From assembly GCA_910579295.1 (NCBI GenBank), contig CAJTTC010000011.1:1-53786 (forward strand): a stretch of 53,786 bases of DNA, read 5' to 3'. Shown one piece after another: positions 28,064 to 36,732 of the stretch. The translations under genes and the position numbers were made by a program. The stretch is from an uncultured Christensenella sp. (GTDB lineage Bacteria > Bacillota_A > Clostridia > Christensenellales > Borkfalkiaceae). The stretch's first letter is position 1; every line of letters begins with the position of its first letter. The notes beneath the pieces were generated by a model. The model ran no database searches and was not told the origin of the DNA. It was given only the letters and a program-made list of their open reading frames with translations.

Positions 28064-28174
28064 TTGTGTCACCTCTGCAAATCTTGATTGTTACTTCGTT
28101 CAGTTTATCACATTTATAGGATATCTACAAGATTCCGTGTATGAAAAAGCTAAAAGAATGAATTCTTCACTTGA

Positions 28175-28414
28175 CAATGTGGCAAAGATATACAGAACGT
28201 CTATAACTTCGTGGTTACGGCAAAAAGCGCGTATGAAGAGCAACAGCCGATGCTCAAAAATCTGTTTTCTTCGTTCAATTACGCCGCAGTCATTATCAAC
28301 GACGCGATAAAGACGAAACAGCCCGAAAGGGACGCGGGGCAACTTCTGTCCGAGTGCCTCGAAATAATCGTAGCCTGTTGCAAAAATATAAAAAACAGTC
28401 TGGGTGTGCGCTGA
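28175..28414 (+). pseudogene. Remnant of a protein-coding gene (C-terminal 79 codons)
   Basis: After a stop at 28172 the frame is open to 28414 and has the host's characteristic codon use (GAC, GCG, CCC, ATC). It reads NVYNFVVTAKSAYEEQQPML, then NLFSSFNYAAVIINDAIKTK and LLSECLEIIVACCKNIKN. A four-helix, alpha-rich fragment with no credible start or ribosome site. It resembles a C-terminal leftover; the parent family is not recognised. It is convergent with the DUF368 gene that ends 10 nt away. Confidence 0.4.
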
Positions 28415-28423
28415 CAGCGCCGT

Positions 28424-29374
28424 TTAAATTCCGTCGTTCTCTTCGGGGTTATTTTCGGATATGCTTTCGAGTGATTGAGGTTCGCTCTCCTCGGATTTTT
28501 CAGAGTGCGCCGCGAAGTATCTTGTCAGCAAAAACGTGGCAATCGCTCCCGCGATAAACAGTATTACTGCAACGGCAATCTGCCAGGGGGCAAGCCATTT
28601 TGTCAGGTTGTCTCCGAACTGATTGAAGAACGTGACGATAATCGCGGGGATAGAGCCGATTACAAATCCGACTATTGCCCAGAACGTTGCGCGCCTGAAT
28701 TTGTTCAACAGAAGTTGCATAATCTTCGCAATGGTGAAGAAGCCGATCACAAGTCCCGCGGCAAAGACAACGAGCACTGACAACGAGTGTCCGAACGAGG
28801 TTTTAAGTCCCGAAATTGTATCAAGCAGCGGCTGATAATATCCGAAAATGAGCAGCAGCATAGAGCCGCTTACTCCGGGCACGACCAGCGCACAGCTTGC
28901 AAGCATACCCATAAGTATCAGCAGGAAGTAACCCCATACGGGCATCGAGAGCGATAAATCCACGTCGCCTATCGAGGGGATAAAGCATATGCCGACGACT
29001 ATCGCGCAAGACAAAACCAAACCGACCGTATCGAGCCGTTTAAAGCCGTTGCGGTTGGCTTTTTTTATCAGGTCGGGAATACTGCCGAGCATAAGTCCCG
29101 CAAACAGCATAATTGTGGGGAAGGGCGCGTAGGCGAGCGCGTATTTGAGCGGAAAGTACAGCGCCGCAAACGCGAGTGCCGCGCCGAGTAGAATGGGGAG
29201 AAGAAACAGAAAACTGCTCTTGAAGTGCTTGAAGAGCCCGCTTATGCTGTCTATAATCTTATCGTAAACGCCAAAAAGCACGGCAAGTGTTCCGCCCGAA
29301 ACTCCGGGTATAATTACGGCAAGTCCAATCGCCGCCCCTTTTGCCATATTCAAAAAAAATTCTTTAACTTTCAC
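28424..29374 (-). CDS. DUF368 membrane protein (polyprenyl-phosphate transporter family)
   Basis: A 316-residue protein with eight or more membrane segments and the duplicated DUF368 signature: AVIIPGVSGGTLAVLFGVYD (about 19-38) and ALVVPGVSGSMLLLIFGYYQ (about 160-180), each followed by a cytosolic helix. Members, including PopT, recycle undecaprenyl phosphate to the inner face of the membrane for cell-wall synthesis. The last 40 residues are a Ser/Glu/Asn-rich cytosolic tail. A TTGACT / TATAAT promoter lies at 29415-29443. Confidence 0.9.
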   Translation of the reverse strand: MKVKEFFLNMAKGAAIGLAVIIPGVSGGTLAVLFGVYDKIIDSISGLFKHFKSSFLFLLPILLGAALAFAALYFPLKYALAYAPFPTIMLFAGLMLGSIPDLIKKANRNGFKRLDTVGLVLSCAIVVGICFIPSIGDVDLSLSMPVWGYFLLILMGMLASCALVVPGVSGSMLLLIFGYYQPLLDTISGLKTSFGHSLSVLVVFAAGLVIGFFTIAKIMQLLLNKFRRATFWAIVGFVIGSIPAIIVTFFNQFGDNLTKWLAPWQIAVAVILFIAGAIATFLLTRYFAAHSEKSEESEPQSLESISENNPEENDGI

Positions 29375-29414
29375 ATTAATCCCGTCGATATTATATTAAG
29401 TTCAACTTTAATTT

Positions 29415-29443
29415 ATTATACCCGAACAGCCGTCAATAGTCAA
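29415..29443 (-). promoter_or_regulatory. Promoter of the DUF368 gene
   Basis: On the minus strand TTGACT (AGTCAA at 29438-29443) and TATAAT (ATTATA at 29415-29420) with a 17-bp spacer, 40 bp before the ATG. Confidence 0.75.
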
Positions 29444-29499
29444 TAATATATTTAACAGTCGCGCAATCTTAAATAAGCTTCAGTTTTTGAATGCTGCGC

Positions 29500-29528
29500 T
29501 TGACAAATTGCAAATTATAAAATACAAT
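29500..29528 (+). promoter_or_regulatory. Promoter of the HD-GYP regulator gene
   Basis: TTGACA at 29500-29505, 17 bp, TACAAT at 29523-29528. The ribosome site GGAGGTG follows at 29549. Confidence 0.75.
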
Positions 29529-29559
29529 AATATATGGAATATATTCGCGGAGGTGCTTT

Positions 29560-31089
29560 GTGGAGAGTGAAAACGAGTTCAAGCGAGTATTGATTGTAGA
29601 CGACGTTGAACTTAACAGATTTATTTTAAAGGGCATACTGTGTGCCGATTTCGACGTCGTGGAAGCTTCGGGCGGGCAGGAGGCTCTCGATATTCTGAAA
29701 AAGGACGGCAGTAACATCTCGATCGTACTGCTAGATATCCTTATGCCCGAAGTCGACGGCTTCGCAGTGCTTGAGTCAATGCGTAAACACGGTTATCTCA
29801 ACTATATTCCCGTCATAATCATCTCCACCGAATCGACTGCGCAGTACGTGGACAAGGCGTACGAAATGGGCGCTACCGACTTTATTAACAAGCCCTACAA
29901 CCCCAACGTCGTATTGCACCGAGTGCTCAATACCATAAAGCTCTTCAACAGGCAGCAGACGTTAATGCAAATCGTTACGGAGCAGGTGTACGAAAAGCAC
30001 CGCTATGCCGATATGATGATTAATATTCTCAGCTCCTGTATGGAGGTCAAAAACGGTGAGAGCGGTTCACATATTCTGCACATAAACACGGTAACGCGCA
30101 TACTTGCCGAAAACCTTTTGTCGCTTACCGACAGGTACAGCTTTTCAAAAAGCGACGTTCAGCTTATCAGCGTCGCCTCGTCGTTGCACGATATAGGTAA
30201 AATCGCCATACCCGACGGTATTGTCAACAAGTCGGGCAATCTCACCGCGGAGGAGTCCGAGATAATGAAGACGCACCCCGCGCACGGCGCAAAGATGCTT
30301 CAAAGCCTTGTAGAGTATAAGGACGAGCGCCTGATAAAGTTTGCCTACGATATATGCCTTTACCACCATGAAAGATACGACGGCGGCGGCTATCCCGTCG
30401 GCTTAAAGGGTGAAGAAATTCCCATTTGGGCGCAGATTGTGTCCGTTGCCGACGCTTTTGACGAGCTTATAAGCGGGAGGGCTTCCAAGGCGGCGTACGC
30501 TCCCGATAAGGCGTTGGAAATGATTGTCGGCGGAGAATGCGGAGCGTTCAACCCCATTCTGATACAGTGCCTGTCGAACAGCGAAAAGCAGATACTCGAC
30601 GCTCTGTCGAACACGTCTGCGGCGGAACAGTGGGAAGAAAAGACGAAGTTCGTTGCAAACGACGTTGAAAAATATCATATCAATACGTTTTCGGACAAGT
30701 CGTTGGAGTATTCAAACAGTACGATAGCAAAGCTGAAATTTCTGACCGCCAACAGCGACGGACTGATTTTCGACTATTCGTTTGCCGACAGCGAAATGGT
30801 GATAAAGGCAAACGAGGCGTTGGGTATTAAAGAGGACATAGCGCTCAACCCTCTCGAAAGGGAACAGGCGAGCAAATATTTCTATATGCCCGCGTTCGAA
30901 AAGGCGATAGAGGTTTTGCGCCGCGCAACGCCCGTAAATCCCGAGGCGTCATTCGATTATCCCCGCGCAGACGGCGACAGACTTATAACCTATAAAGTGC
31001 GTATGCTCTGCATTTACGGAGAGGACAGAGTAAACTGCGTAAGCGTTATAGGCAAGATAATCACGGAAGAAAGAGAAATAAGGGCTTAA
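29560..31089 (+). CDS. Response regulator with HD-GYP domain
   Basis: 509 residues from GTG (GGAGGTGCTTT before it). The receiver domain (8-125) has the acidic pair D14-D15, phospho-acceptor D59 in VLLDILMPEVDGF, S/T at 89-90 and K111 in NKPYNP. The HD-GYP domain (about 150-340) has HD at 210-211 in SSLHDIGKIAIPDG, HPAHG, LYHHERYDGGGYPVG and VADAFDEL: a complete metal-dependent phosphodiesterase set, expected to hydrolyse cyclic-di-GMP. The C-terminal 165 residues look like an added alpha/beta sensory domain of PAS type. The next two genes (HPt protein and hybrid kinase) probably feed it phosphate. Confidence 0.93.
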   Translation: MESENEFKRVLIVDDVELNRFILKGILCADFDVVEASGGQEALDILKKDGSNISIVLLDILMPEVDGFAVLESMRKHGYLNYIPVIIISTESTAQYVDKAYEMGATDFINKPYNPNVVLHRVLNTIKLFNRQQTLMQIVTEQVYEKHRYADMMINILSSCMEVKNGESGSHILHINTVTRILAENLLSLTDRYSFSKSDVQLISVASSLHDIGKIAIPDGIVNKSGNLTAEESEIMKTHPAHGAKMLQSLVEYKDERLIKFAYDICLYHHERYDGGGYPVGLKGEEIPIWAQIVSVADAFDELISGRASKAAYAPDKALEMIVGGECGAFNPILIQCLSNSEKQILDALSNTSAAEQWEEKTKFVANDVEKYHINTFSDKSLEYSNSTIAKLKFLTANSDGLIFDYSFADSEMVIKANEALGIKEDIALNPLEREQASKYFYMPAFEKAIEVLRRATPVNPEASFDYPRADGDRLITYKVRMLCIYGEDRVNCVSVIGKIITEEREIRA

Positions 31090-31131
31090 AGTCTTAATTT
31101 ATAAATATACAACGGAGGTCATTGCACAACT

Positions 31132-31482
31132 ATGACAGTTAAGGAATTTTACGACGCGGCGGGCGGCGGATACGAAACAATGATAGCTAAGTTCGCGTCC
31201 GACGTGACAATTACGGCTTTTCTTAAAATATTTCAACGCGACAAGAGCTATGAGTCGCTTTGCGAAAAGCTTGACGGGGGCGACGCGGAGGGGGCGTTTG
31301 TTGCGGCTCACACCTTAAAGGGAGTCGTGCTCAATCTTAATATCGAGGGACTTATGACTCCCGTCTGCAATATAACCGAGGCGCTCCGCGCGGGCAATAT
31401 AAGCGAGGCGCGCACGCTTCTTCCCGAGGTTAAGGCGGCGTATGAGCGTACGGTAGAGGCTCTGTCGCAGTTATTGCAATAA
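31132..31482 (+). CDS. Histidine phosphotransfer (HPt) protein
   Basis: A 116-residue, wholly helical protein with the HPt signature around H60 (FVAAHTLKGVVLNLNIEGL). It would shuttle phosphate between the hybrid kinase encoded 52 nt downstream and a receiver such as the HD-GYP regulator 42 nt upstream. AACGGAGGTC precedes the start. Cytoplasmic. The three genes together look like one phosphorelay operon. Confidence 0.9.
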   Translation: MTVKEFYDAAGGGYETMIAKFASDVTITAFLKIFQRDKSYESLCEKLDGGDAEGAFVAAHTLKGVVLNLNIEGLMTPVCNITEALRAGNISEARTLLPEVKAAYERTVEALSQLLQ

Positions 31483-31534
31483 CATAATTATCAGATGAAA
31501 ATGCCGCGACGTGCGGTTATCGGAGGATTGAAAG

Positions 31535-33508
31535 TTGAAGAGAAATAGAAATGCCGTCGAACCTTTGGACGGCGACGGACTGTTAAATATACTTACAAGC
31601 TGTACCGACGACGTGTATATCGTTATGTCGGGCAACGACTATCAGGTTGAATACGTAAGCTCCAATATCGAGCGCATTATGGGCGTTGCCGCAAACGACG
31701 TTATGAGGGGCATAAGGTTTTTGGGTAAGGCTAAATATCCCGACGATAAGGATCTGGATATCAGCACGCTCAAACAGGTAAAGCGCGGCGCGCCGCTCAC
31801 CCTTATTGCAGAGCGCGAACACGGCAGAACCAAAGAAACGCGCTTTTTCAGCGAAACGATATACAACGTGTCCACCGACGCGGGCGTTAAGTACGTGCTT
31901 ATGATTTCGGACAGAACGGAAGAGCTGCTTGCAAAGCATTCGCTCGAAGAGGCTCTTTCGATTGCGAGAATTGCCAATCAGTCGAAGAGCACGTTCCTTG
32001 CCAATATGTCCCACGATATACGCACGCCGATGAACACAATAGTCGGGCTCTGTACTCTGTTGCAGAGGGATTCCGAGGATAAGGAGAAATTCGACGACCA
32101 CGTTAGGCAGATAATTCTGACGAGCCGCCATATGCTCACGCTCATCAACGATATTATAGATATGTCGAAGATAGAGGCGGGCGATACGACTTTAAATATT
32201 TCGGACATCACGCTCTCCGACATTGTAAAGGAAACGGAGAACAGAATTGCGCCGCTGACCAAGGCAAAGAGACAGAACTTCAAGATTATAGTGTCGGCTA
32301 AGGACGAAAAATTTCAGGGCGACAAGGCGCGCCTTAAACGCGTGCTCTACAACCTGCTGTCCAATGCCGTTAAATACACTCCCGAGGGCGGACATATCGA
32401 CTTCATAATTCAGCAGATTTCACGTCCCTCGCGCAAATTTATTTATTTACAGTTTATAGTAAAGGATAACGGCATTGGTATGTCGGAGGATTTCGTAAAT
32501 AAAATCTTCCAGCCCTTCGCAAGGGAGCAGAACGGCTCGCCCGAAAATAGCGGCACGGGTCTGGGTATGCCCATAACGAAGAACCTCGTCGACCTTATGG
32601 GCGGTACGATAGCCGTCGAAAGCAAGCAGGGCGCGGGCAGTAAATTTACGGTCAGCTTCAAATTCCCGCTCAGCAAGATAAGCGACGCAAGCTTCTGGGT
32701 AGACCAGGGCGTAACGCGCATACTCTACGTCGGCGGCAACAATATCGACAACAACAGCCTTACCTGGGCAATGCGCAAGACGGAGGTTACGGTAAGCTTT
32801 GCCAAAAACTTAAAGGCGGCGACCGCAAGTATCGACAGGGCGTTGCAGGAAGGCAAGGGCTTCAATATGGTACTTTGCGATTGGCACGGCGACGGCGAGG
32901 AAACGCTGTCCAACGTCAGCGAATTGCGCAAGGTTCTGCCGCAGTATGTGCCCTTAGTCATTCACGGCGATTGCGAGTGGAATGAAATCGAGGAGAAGGC
33001 GACGCAGGCGGGCGCAAGCGCGTTTATCGTCAAGCCGTTTGTCGTAGCCGCGTTTAAAGAATGCGTCGAGCACCTCAAAATGAGCAGCAGAGAGGGACTT
33101 GTGCTCACCGAAAAGAGCGCGCTTTGCGGAATGCACTTCCTTGCGGCGGAGGACAACGAACTGAACTCAATGGTACTGTGCGAGCTGTTGAATATGGTGG
33201 GCGCAACGTGCGTCGTAAAGCAGAACGGACAGGAAGCCGTGGACGAGTTTGTCAAGAGCACAGGCGGACAGTACGACGCCATTTTAATGGATGTGCAGAT
33301 GCCCGTTATGGATGGATATGCGGCGACTAAGGCGATAAGAGAGAGCGCTCACGCCGCGGCGAGGGAGATACCCATTATCGCAATGACGGCTAACGCGTTT
33401 GCCGAGGACGTTCAGCGCGGACACGACGCGGGTATGGACGCGTATCTTTTAAAGCCCGTTGATATGGGCAAGCTCGAAGAAGCTATATTGAGTTTAAGAG
33501 CTAAATAA
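31535..33508 (+). CDS. Hybrid sensor histidine kinase (PAS - HisKA - HATPase - REC - REC)
   Basis: 657 residues from TTG (GGAGG eight bases upstream). There is no membrane segment, so it is a soluble sensor. Order: a PAS-like domain (about 15-130: DYQVEYVSSNIERIMGVAAN), HisKA with H160 in FLANMSHDIRTPMNTIVG, HATPase_c (about 235-385: NLLSNAVKYTPEGG, DNGIGM, GTGLGMPITKNL), a degenerate first receiver (about 393-520: LCDWHGDGEET and VKPF but a poor acidic pair), and an intact second receiver (about 528-655: AAEDNELN, MDVQMPVMDGY, TANAF, LKPVD). The acceptor for the second receiver is presumably the HPt protein upstream. Confidence 0.94.
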   Translation: MKRNRNAVEPLDGDGLLNILTSCTDDVYIVMSGNDYQVEYVSSNIERIMGVAANDVMRGIRFLGKAKYPDDKDLDISTLKQVKRGAPLTLIAEREHGRTKETRFFSETIYNVSTDAGVKYVLMISDRTEELLAKHSLEEALSIARIANQSKSTFLANMSHDIRTPMNTIVGLCTLLQRDSEDKEKFDDHVRQIILTSRHMLTLINDIIDMSKIEAGDTTLNISDITLSDIVKETENRIAPLTKAKRQNFKIIVSAKDEKFQGDKARLKRVLYNLLSNAVKYTPEGGHIDFIIQQISRPSRKFIYLQFIVKDNGIGMSEDFVNKIFQPFAREQNGSPENSGTGLGMPITKNLVDLMGGTIAVESKQGAGSKFTVSFKFPLSKISDASFWVDQGVTRILYVGGNNIDNNSLTWAMRKTEVTVSFAKNLKAATASIDRALQEGKGFNMVLCDWHGDGEETLSNVSELRKVLPQYVPLVIHGDCEWNEIEEKATQAGASAFIVKPFVVAAFKECVEHLKMSSREGLVLTEKSALCGMHFLAAEDNELNSMVLCELLNMVGATCVVKQNGQEAVDEFVKSTGGQYDAILMDVQMPVMDGYAATKAIRESAHAAAREIPIIAMTANAFAEDVQRGHDAGMDAYLLKPVDMGKLEEAILSLRAK

Positions 33509-33518
33509 GCGTAAAAAA

Positions 33519-33540
33519 AGGCGGTTGTCGGCAACCGCCT
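33519..33540 (+). terminator. Intrinsic terminator of the phosphorelay operon
   Basis: AGGCGGTTG / CAACCGCCT with loop TCGG, then TTTTA. A perfect 9-bp stem 10 nt after the stop. Confidence 0.93.
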
Positions 33541-33581
33541 TTTTATGTAAAATAATTTTCTGTAAAATTCCGACTCAGCAT

Positions 33582-33610
33582 TTGACTAAGAGGCGGGGTT
33601 ATTATATAAT
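33582..33610 (+). promoter_or_regulatory. Promoter of pgi
   Basis: TTGACT at 33582-33587, 17 bp, TATAAT at 33605-33610. Confidence 0.75.
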
Positions 33611-33656
33611 AATAGAGCAGTGTTATGCAAAATAAATGAAATTTACCGGAGGAAAT

Positions 33657-35093
33657 ATGGGTTACAAGACAAGAGAATGGCGCAACTCTATGCGCGTTAC
33701 CGTTGACTACAACAATATGATGAGCAAGTTTTTGGGAGAGCAGGGAATAAGAGATTCTCAGCTCCGCGAAGTTAAGGCGCAGGCTGAGGCGGCGTTTAAC
33801 TACGTAAAGACCAATCGCGGCAGGGACGACCTCTATATGGGTTGGACGGAACTCCCCTACAATCAGGACGCAATAGTTGCGGATATTCTTGCAACGGCTA
33901 AGGAAGTAAGAAAGAAGTTTAAGTATTTTGTCGTTTTGGGTATCGGCGGCAGTGCGCTCGGTCCCAATATGGTATTCAACGCGCTCTGTCATCTTCGCTA
34001 TAACGAATTGCCCAACAACAAGCGCAAGGGGCCTAAGTTCTACGTGGAGGACAACGTTGACCCCGTTAGAATGGCGGCTCTTCTCGACGTAATCGAGCCC
34101 GATAAGACGTGCTTCAACGTAATTTCAAAGTCGGGCGCGACCAGCGAGACAATGACCCAGTATCTCATAATATCCGATATTTTACAGAAGGCGGGCGTTG
34201 ACCTTGCCGAAAATCTCATATTCACTACCGACGCGTGCCGCGGCAATTTAATCAAGATTGACAACGCGCTCGGCGGCAAAGTTAAAAAGTACGTCCTGCC
34301 CGACGGCGTAGGCGGAAGATTTTCCGAACTGTGCCCCGTCGGTCTGCTTCCCGCGGCTGTGCTCGGCATCGATATAAAGGCTATGCTTGCCGGCGCGGCT
34401 TATATGGACAGCCTGTGCACTAAGCCCTCCGTATTGAACAACCCCGCTCTTGCCTGCGCGGTTTTACAGTATATCACAATGAAGCAGGGCAAGAACATTC
34501 ACGTGCTTATGCCCTATTCCGACAACTTAAAGCTCATTGCCGATTGGTATTGCCAGCTTTGGGCGGAGAGCCTCGGCAAGGCTAAGGACTACGACGGAAA
34601 CACCGTTAACGCGGGCACAACCCCCGTAAAGAGCCTCGGCGTAACCGACCAGCACTCGCAGGTTCAGCTCTATATCGAAGGCCCTTACGACAAGGTTATA
34701 ACGTTTATCTCGGTCGGACAGTACGCCTGCGAAATGCCCATACCTCACGGTTGCGAGGATATCCCCGACGTGGGTTTCCTCGGCGGACACACTATGCAGG
34801 AGCTCATTCAGGCTGAAAACAAGGCTACGGCTTACGCGCTTATGCGTGCGGGCAGAATGAATTACACGATCAATATGCCCGAAATAAACGCGTTTACTAT
34901 GGGTCAGCTTATGTATATGTTTGAGTTGCAGACTGCTTACGCGGGCGCGCTTCTCAACATCGACACTTACAATCAGCCGGGCGTTGAAAACGGCAAAAAG
35001 GCTACGTTTGCTTTGCTGGGCAAAAAGGGCTATGAGGGGCAGAAGAGAGAAATGGACTCCGCCCCCGAAATCGACAGCAAGTACATTGTTTGA
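33657..35093 (+). CDS. pgi: Glucose-6-phosphate isomerase
   Basis: 478 residues from ATG 33657, which has ACCGGAGGAAAT before it; the upstream ATG at 33636 has none. Sugar-phosphate binding and catalytic stretches: VVLGIGGSALGPNMVFNAL, VISKSGATSETMTQYL, the region LPDGVGGRFSELCPVGLLPA, and GTTPVKSLGVTDQHSQVQLY with the catalytic His. It interconverts glucose-6-phosphate and fructose-6-phosphate in glycolysis. The gene has its own promoter. Only the hydrolase at 35161 follows in the same direction. Confidence 0.97.
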   Translation: MGYKTREWRNSMRVTVDYNNMMSKFLGEQGIRDSQLREVKAQAEAAFNYVKTNRGRDDLYMGWTELPYNQDAIVADILATAKEVRKKFKYFVVLGIGGSALGPNMVFNALCHLRYNELPNNKRKGPKFYVEDNVDPVRMAALLDVIEPDKTCFNVISKSGATSETMTQYLIISDILQKAGVDLAENLIFTTDACRGNLIKIDNALGGKVKKYVLPDGVGGRFSELCPVGLLPAAVLGIDIKAMLAGAAYMDSLCTKPSVLNNPALACAVLQYITMKQGKNIHVLMPYSDNLKLIADWYCQLWAESLGKAKDYDGNTVNAGTTPVKSLGVTDQHSQVQLYIEGPYDKVITFISVGQYACEMPIPHGCEDIPDVGFLGGHTMQELIQAENKATAYALMRAGRMNYTINMPEINAFTMGQLMYMFELQTAYAGALLNIDTYNQPGVENGKKATFALLGKKGYEGQKREMDSAPEIDSKYIV

Positions 35094-35160
35094 TAGCCTT
35101 ACATCAGTTAGTTAAAAGGAGTACGGAGCGGCGGTTTTCGTTGCTCCGTAAATTATATTT

Positions 35161-36156
35161 ATGGAATGGTATTTTATTCTTATAATAGTCGTTGCGGTAA
35201 TCGCGGTGGTTGCGCTTACGCTTATATTTCCCGCATACGTCGTAGATACGTTTATCTTTGGTAACAGGCAGGATAAGAACGCGCTGTATAAATATTACGC
35301 GCCCGAGGACTTCGGGTTATCCGTCGAGCCCATTTGCGTGCGTTACCGCGGAGTTGAGCTTGCCGCAAATATTTACACCGTAAAGCCCGCGGAGGAGTGC
35401 GAGAGGGTGGTAATCTTTGCGCACGGCTTCGGCGCTGGCACGTCGAGCTATATGACGGAAATAGCGCATTTTGCCAAGCGCGGCTTTGCGGTTGTAGCGG
35501 CTGACGCGTACGGCTGCAACAATTCGGAGGGCAAAAATATCAGGGGCTTTTATGCGGGCGCGGAGGCGGTAATCGCGGCATATATAGGGGTCAATTGCGA
35601 CGAAAGGCTAAAAGGCAAGAAGATAATTGCGGTCGGACACAGCTGGGGCGCGTACTCCGTACTTGCGGCGAGCGGCAGTATAAAGGTTGACGGAGTTGTC
35701 GCGATGTCGGGTTTTAACGCTCCCGCGCAGTGCGTGTGCGATCAGCTTAAAATGGTTAAATACGGAAAATTTTACGCGCCGCTTGCTCACGGTTGGCTGT
35801 ACGTGTTTAATTTGCTCAAATTCGGCGTAAAAGGCAATACGAAGGCGACAAAGGCGGTTAAAAGGAGCGGGGCTGAAATCCTGTTAATTCACGGCGAAAA
35901 GGACGTCACCGTCGGCTTGAAGCACAGCGCGGCGAACAAGGTGCGCGGTCAGAACGTTACGGTTAAGCTGTTGCCCGAAAAGCGCCACAATCCGTACAAT
36001 ACTATTGCGGCGGAAGAGAAGCTGAGGGAGTTGGGCAAGGTGTTTAAAAGCGAGGAAGAGGAGCGTAGTTTTTGCGACAATTTCGATTGGGCGGCGGCAA
36101 CGGAGGAGGACGCCGAAGTTATGCTCGCAATCGACGAGTTTATCGAAAGTGTTTAA
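35161..36156 (+). CDS. Alpha/beta hydrolase with N-terminal membrane anchor
   Basis: 331 residues. Residues 3-25 are a single hydrophobic segment, so the enzyme is probably membrane-tethered. The hydrolase fold follows: oxyanion strand VVIFAHGFGAGTSSYMT, nucleophile elbow GHSWGAYSV (Ser about 161), acid loop ILLIHGEKDVTV, and His in LLPEKRHNPYNT. The substrate is unknown; similar clostridial proteins are esterase or peptidase-like. There is no Shine-Dalgarno next to the ATG. AAAAGGAGT lies 36 nt upstream, separated from it by the perfect ACGGAGC / GCTCCGT hairpin at 35122-35148, which could loop out. Confidence 0.87.
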   Translation: MEWYFILIIVVAVIAVVALTLIFPAYVVDTFIFGNRQDKNALYKYYAPEDFGLSVEPICVRYRGVELAANIYTVKPAEECERVVIFAHGFGAGTSSYMTEIAHFAKRGFAVVAADAYGCNNSEGKNIRGFYAGAEAVIAAYIGVNCDERLKGKKIIAVGHSWGAYSVLAASGSIKVDGVVAMSGFNAPAQCVCDQLKMVKYGKFYAPLAHGWLYVFNLLKFGVKGNTKATKAVKRSGAEILLIHGEKDVTVGLKHSAANKVRGQNVTVKLLPEKRHNPYNTIAAEEKLRELGKVFKSEEEERSFCDNFDWAAATEEDAEVMLAIDEFIESV

Positions 36157-36161
36157 AACGC

Positions 36162-36191
36162 TTGATTTTTTGTGCGATTTGCGCTTATAAT
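36162..36191 (+). promoter_or_regulatory. Promoter of the tmRNA gene
   Basis: TTGATT at 36162-36167, 18 bp, TATAAT at 36186-36191, 28 bp before the mature 5' end. Confidence 0.7.
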
Positions 36192-36219
36192 ATAAACGTA
36201 GGTTTCTGCGCGGCGAATT

Positions 36220-36609
36220 GGGGCAGTTTCAGTTTCGATTGCGGCGGGGAGACGTTCGTAAGCATACCAAAGGCTCGGCTTTGTAAAAACGGAAACTTAA
36301 ATTTAAATGCAGAATCCAAAAATTCTAACAAAGTAATGGCTTTCCCTGCTCGTCAGGCTAGCCTTGCTTGCGCAGCTTAACCTAAGCTGTCCGTCGCCTT
36401 AACCTGTGCCGCTCGGGTTAAGGTTGGCGCTAATCTAAGCGGAACTTTTATCGTAGCTTAACCGCGCTTCAATAAAAGTATTAGCGGTTTGCCCGTGCGC
36501 TTTGCCCGTTCATCGGCTTGCGTACGGTAAGATTAATAGGTGAACTAAGTATGTAGAAAGCGCGTCCGAACGTCGTAAGACCGGAGTGCAAGTCTCCGCT
36601 GCTCCACCA
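36220..36609 (+). ncRNA. ssrA: tmRNA (transfer-messenger RNA)
   Basis: 390 nt including an encoded CCA. The acceptor stem GGGGCAG (36220-36226) pairs with CTGCTCC (36599-36605), then A-CCA. The 5' part has GTTTCGAT as in tmRNA D-arms. Helix P2 is GACGTTCG (36251-36258) with CGAACGTC (36567-36574). A later pseudoknot stem is CCTTAACC / GGTTAAGG. ACTTAAATTTAAAT precedes the resume codon GCA at 36309, aligning with the Bacillus subtilis pre-tag sequence as I remember it. The tag then runs 23 codons (AESKNSNKVM...QASLACAA) to TAA at 36378-36380. It frees stalled ribosomes and marks the peptides for proteolysis. The T-loop is TGCAAGT, not the usual TTCRANT. Confidence 0.93.
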
Positions 36610-36638
36610 TAATAGGGCGATAAAAAAGATGCCCAAGC

Positions 36639-36665
36639 AAAAACCTCGATTTATTCGGGGTTTTT
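36639..36665 (+). terminator. Terminator of the tmRNA gene
   Basis: AAAAACCTCGA / TCGGGGTTTTT (one G-T pair) with loop TTTAT; the 3' arm ends in the U-tract. It begins 30 nt after the tmRNA 3' end. Confidence 0.82.
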
Positions 36666-36732
36666 GCCTTTTTTGGGGCAAAAAATGCCCATTTTTGTGA
36701 TAAAGTTGAGTGAATCGAAAAATGCAATTTAC

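Noticed and set aside
36072..36380. A 102-codon plus-strand frame ending ...QASLACAA
   Set aside because: It overlaps the hydrolase end and runs through the tmRNA promoter and acceptor stem. Only its last 23 codons are translated, as the tmRNA tag.
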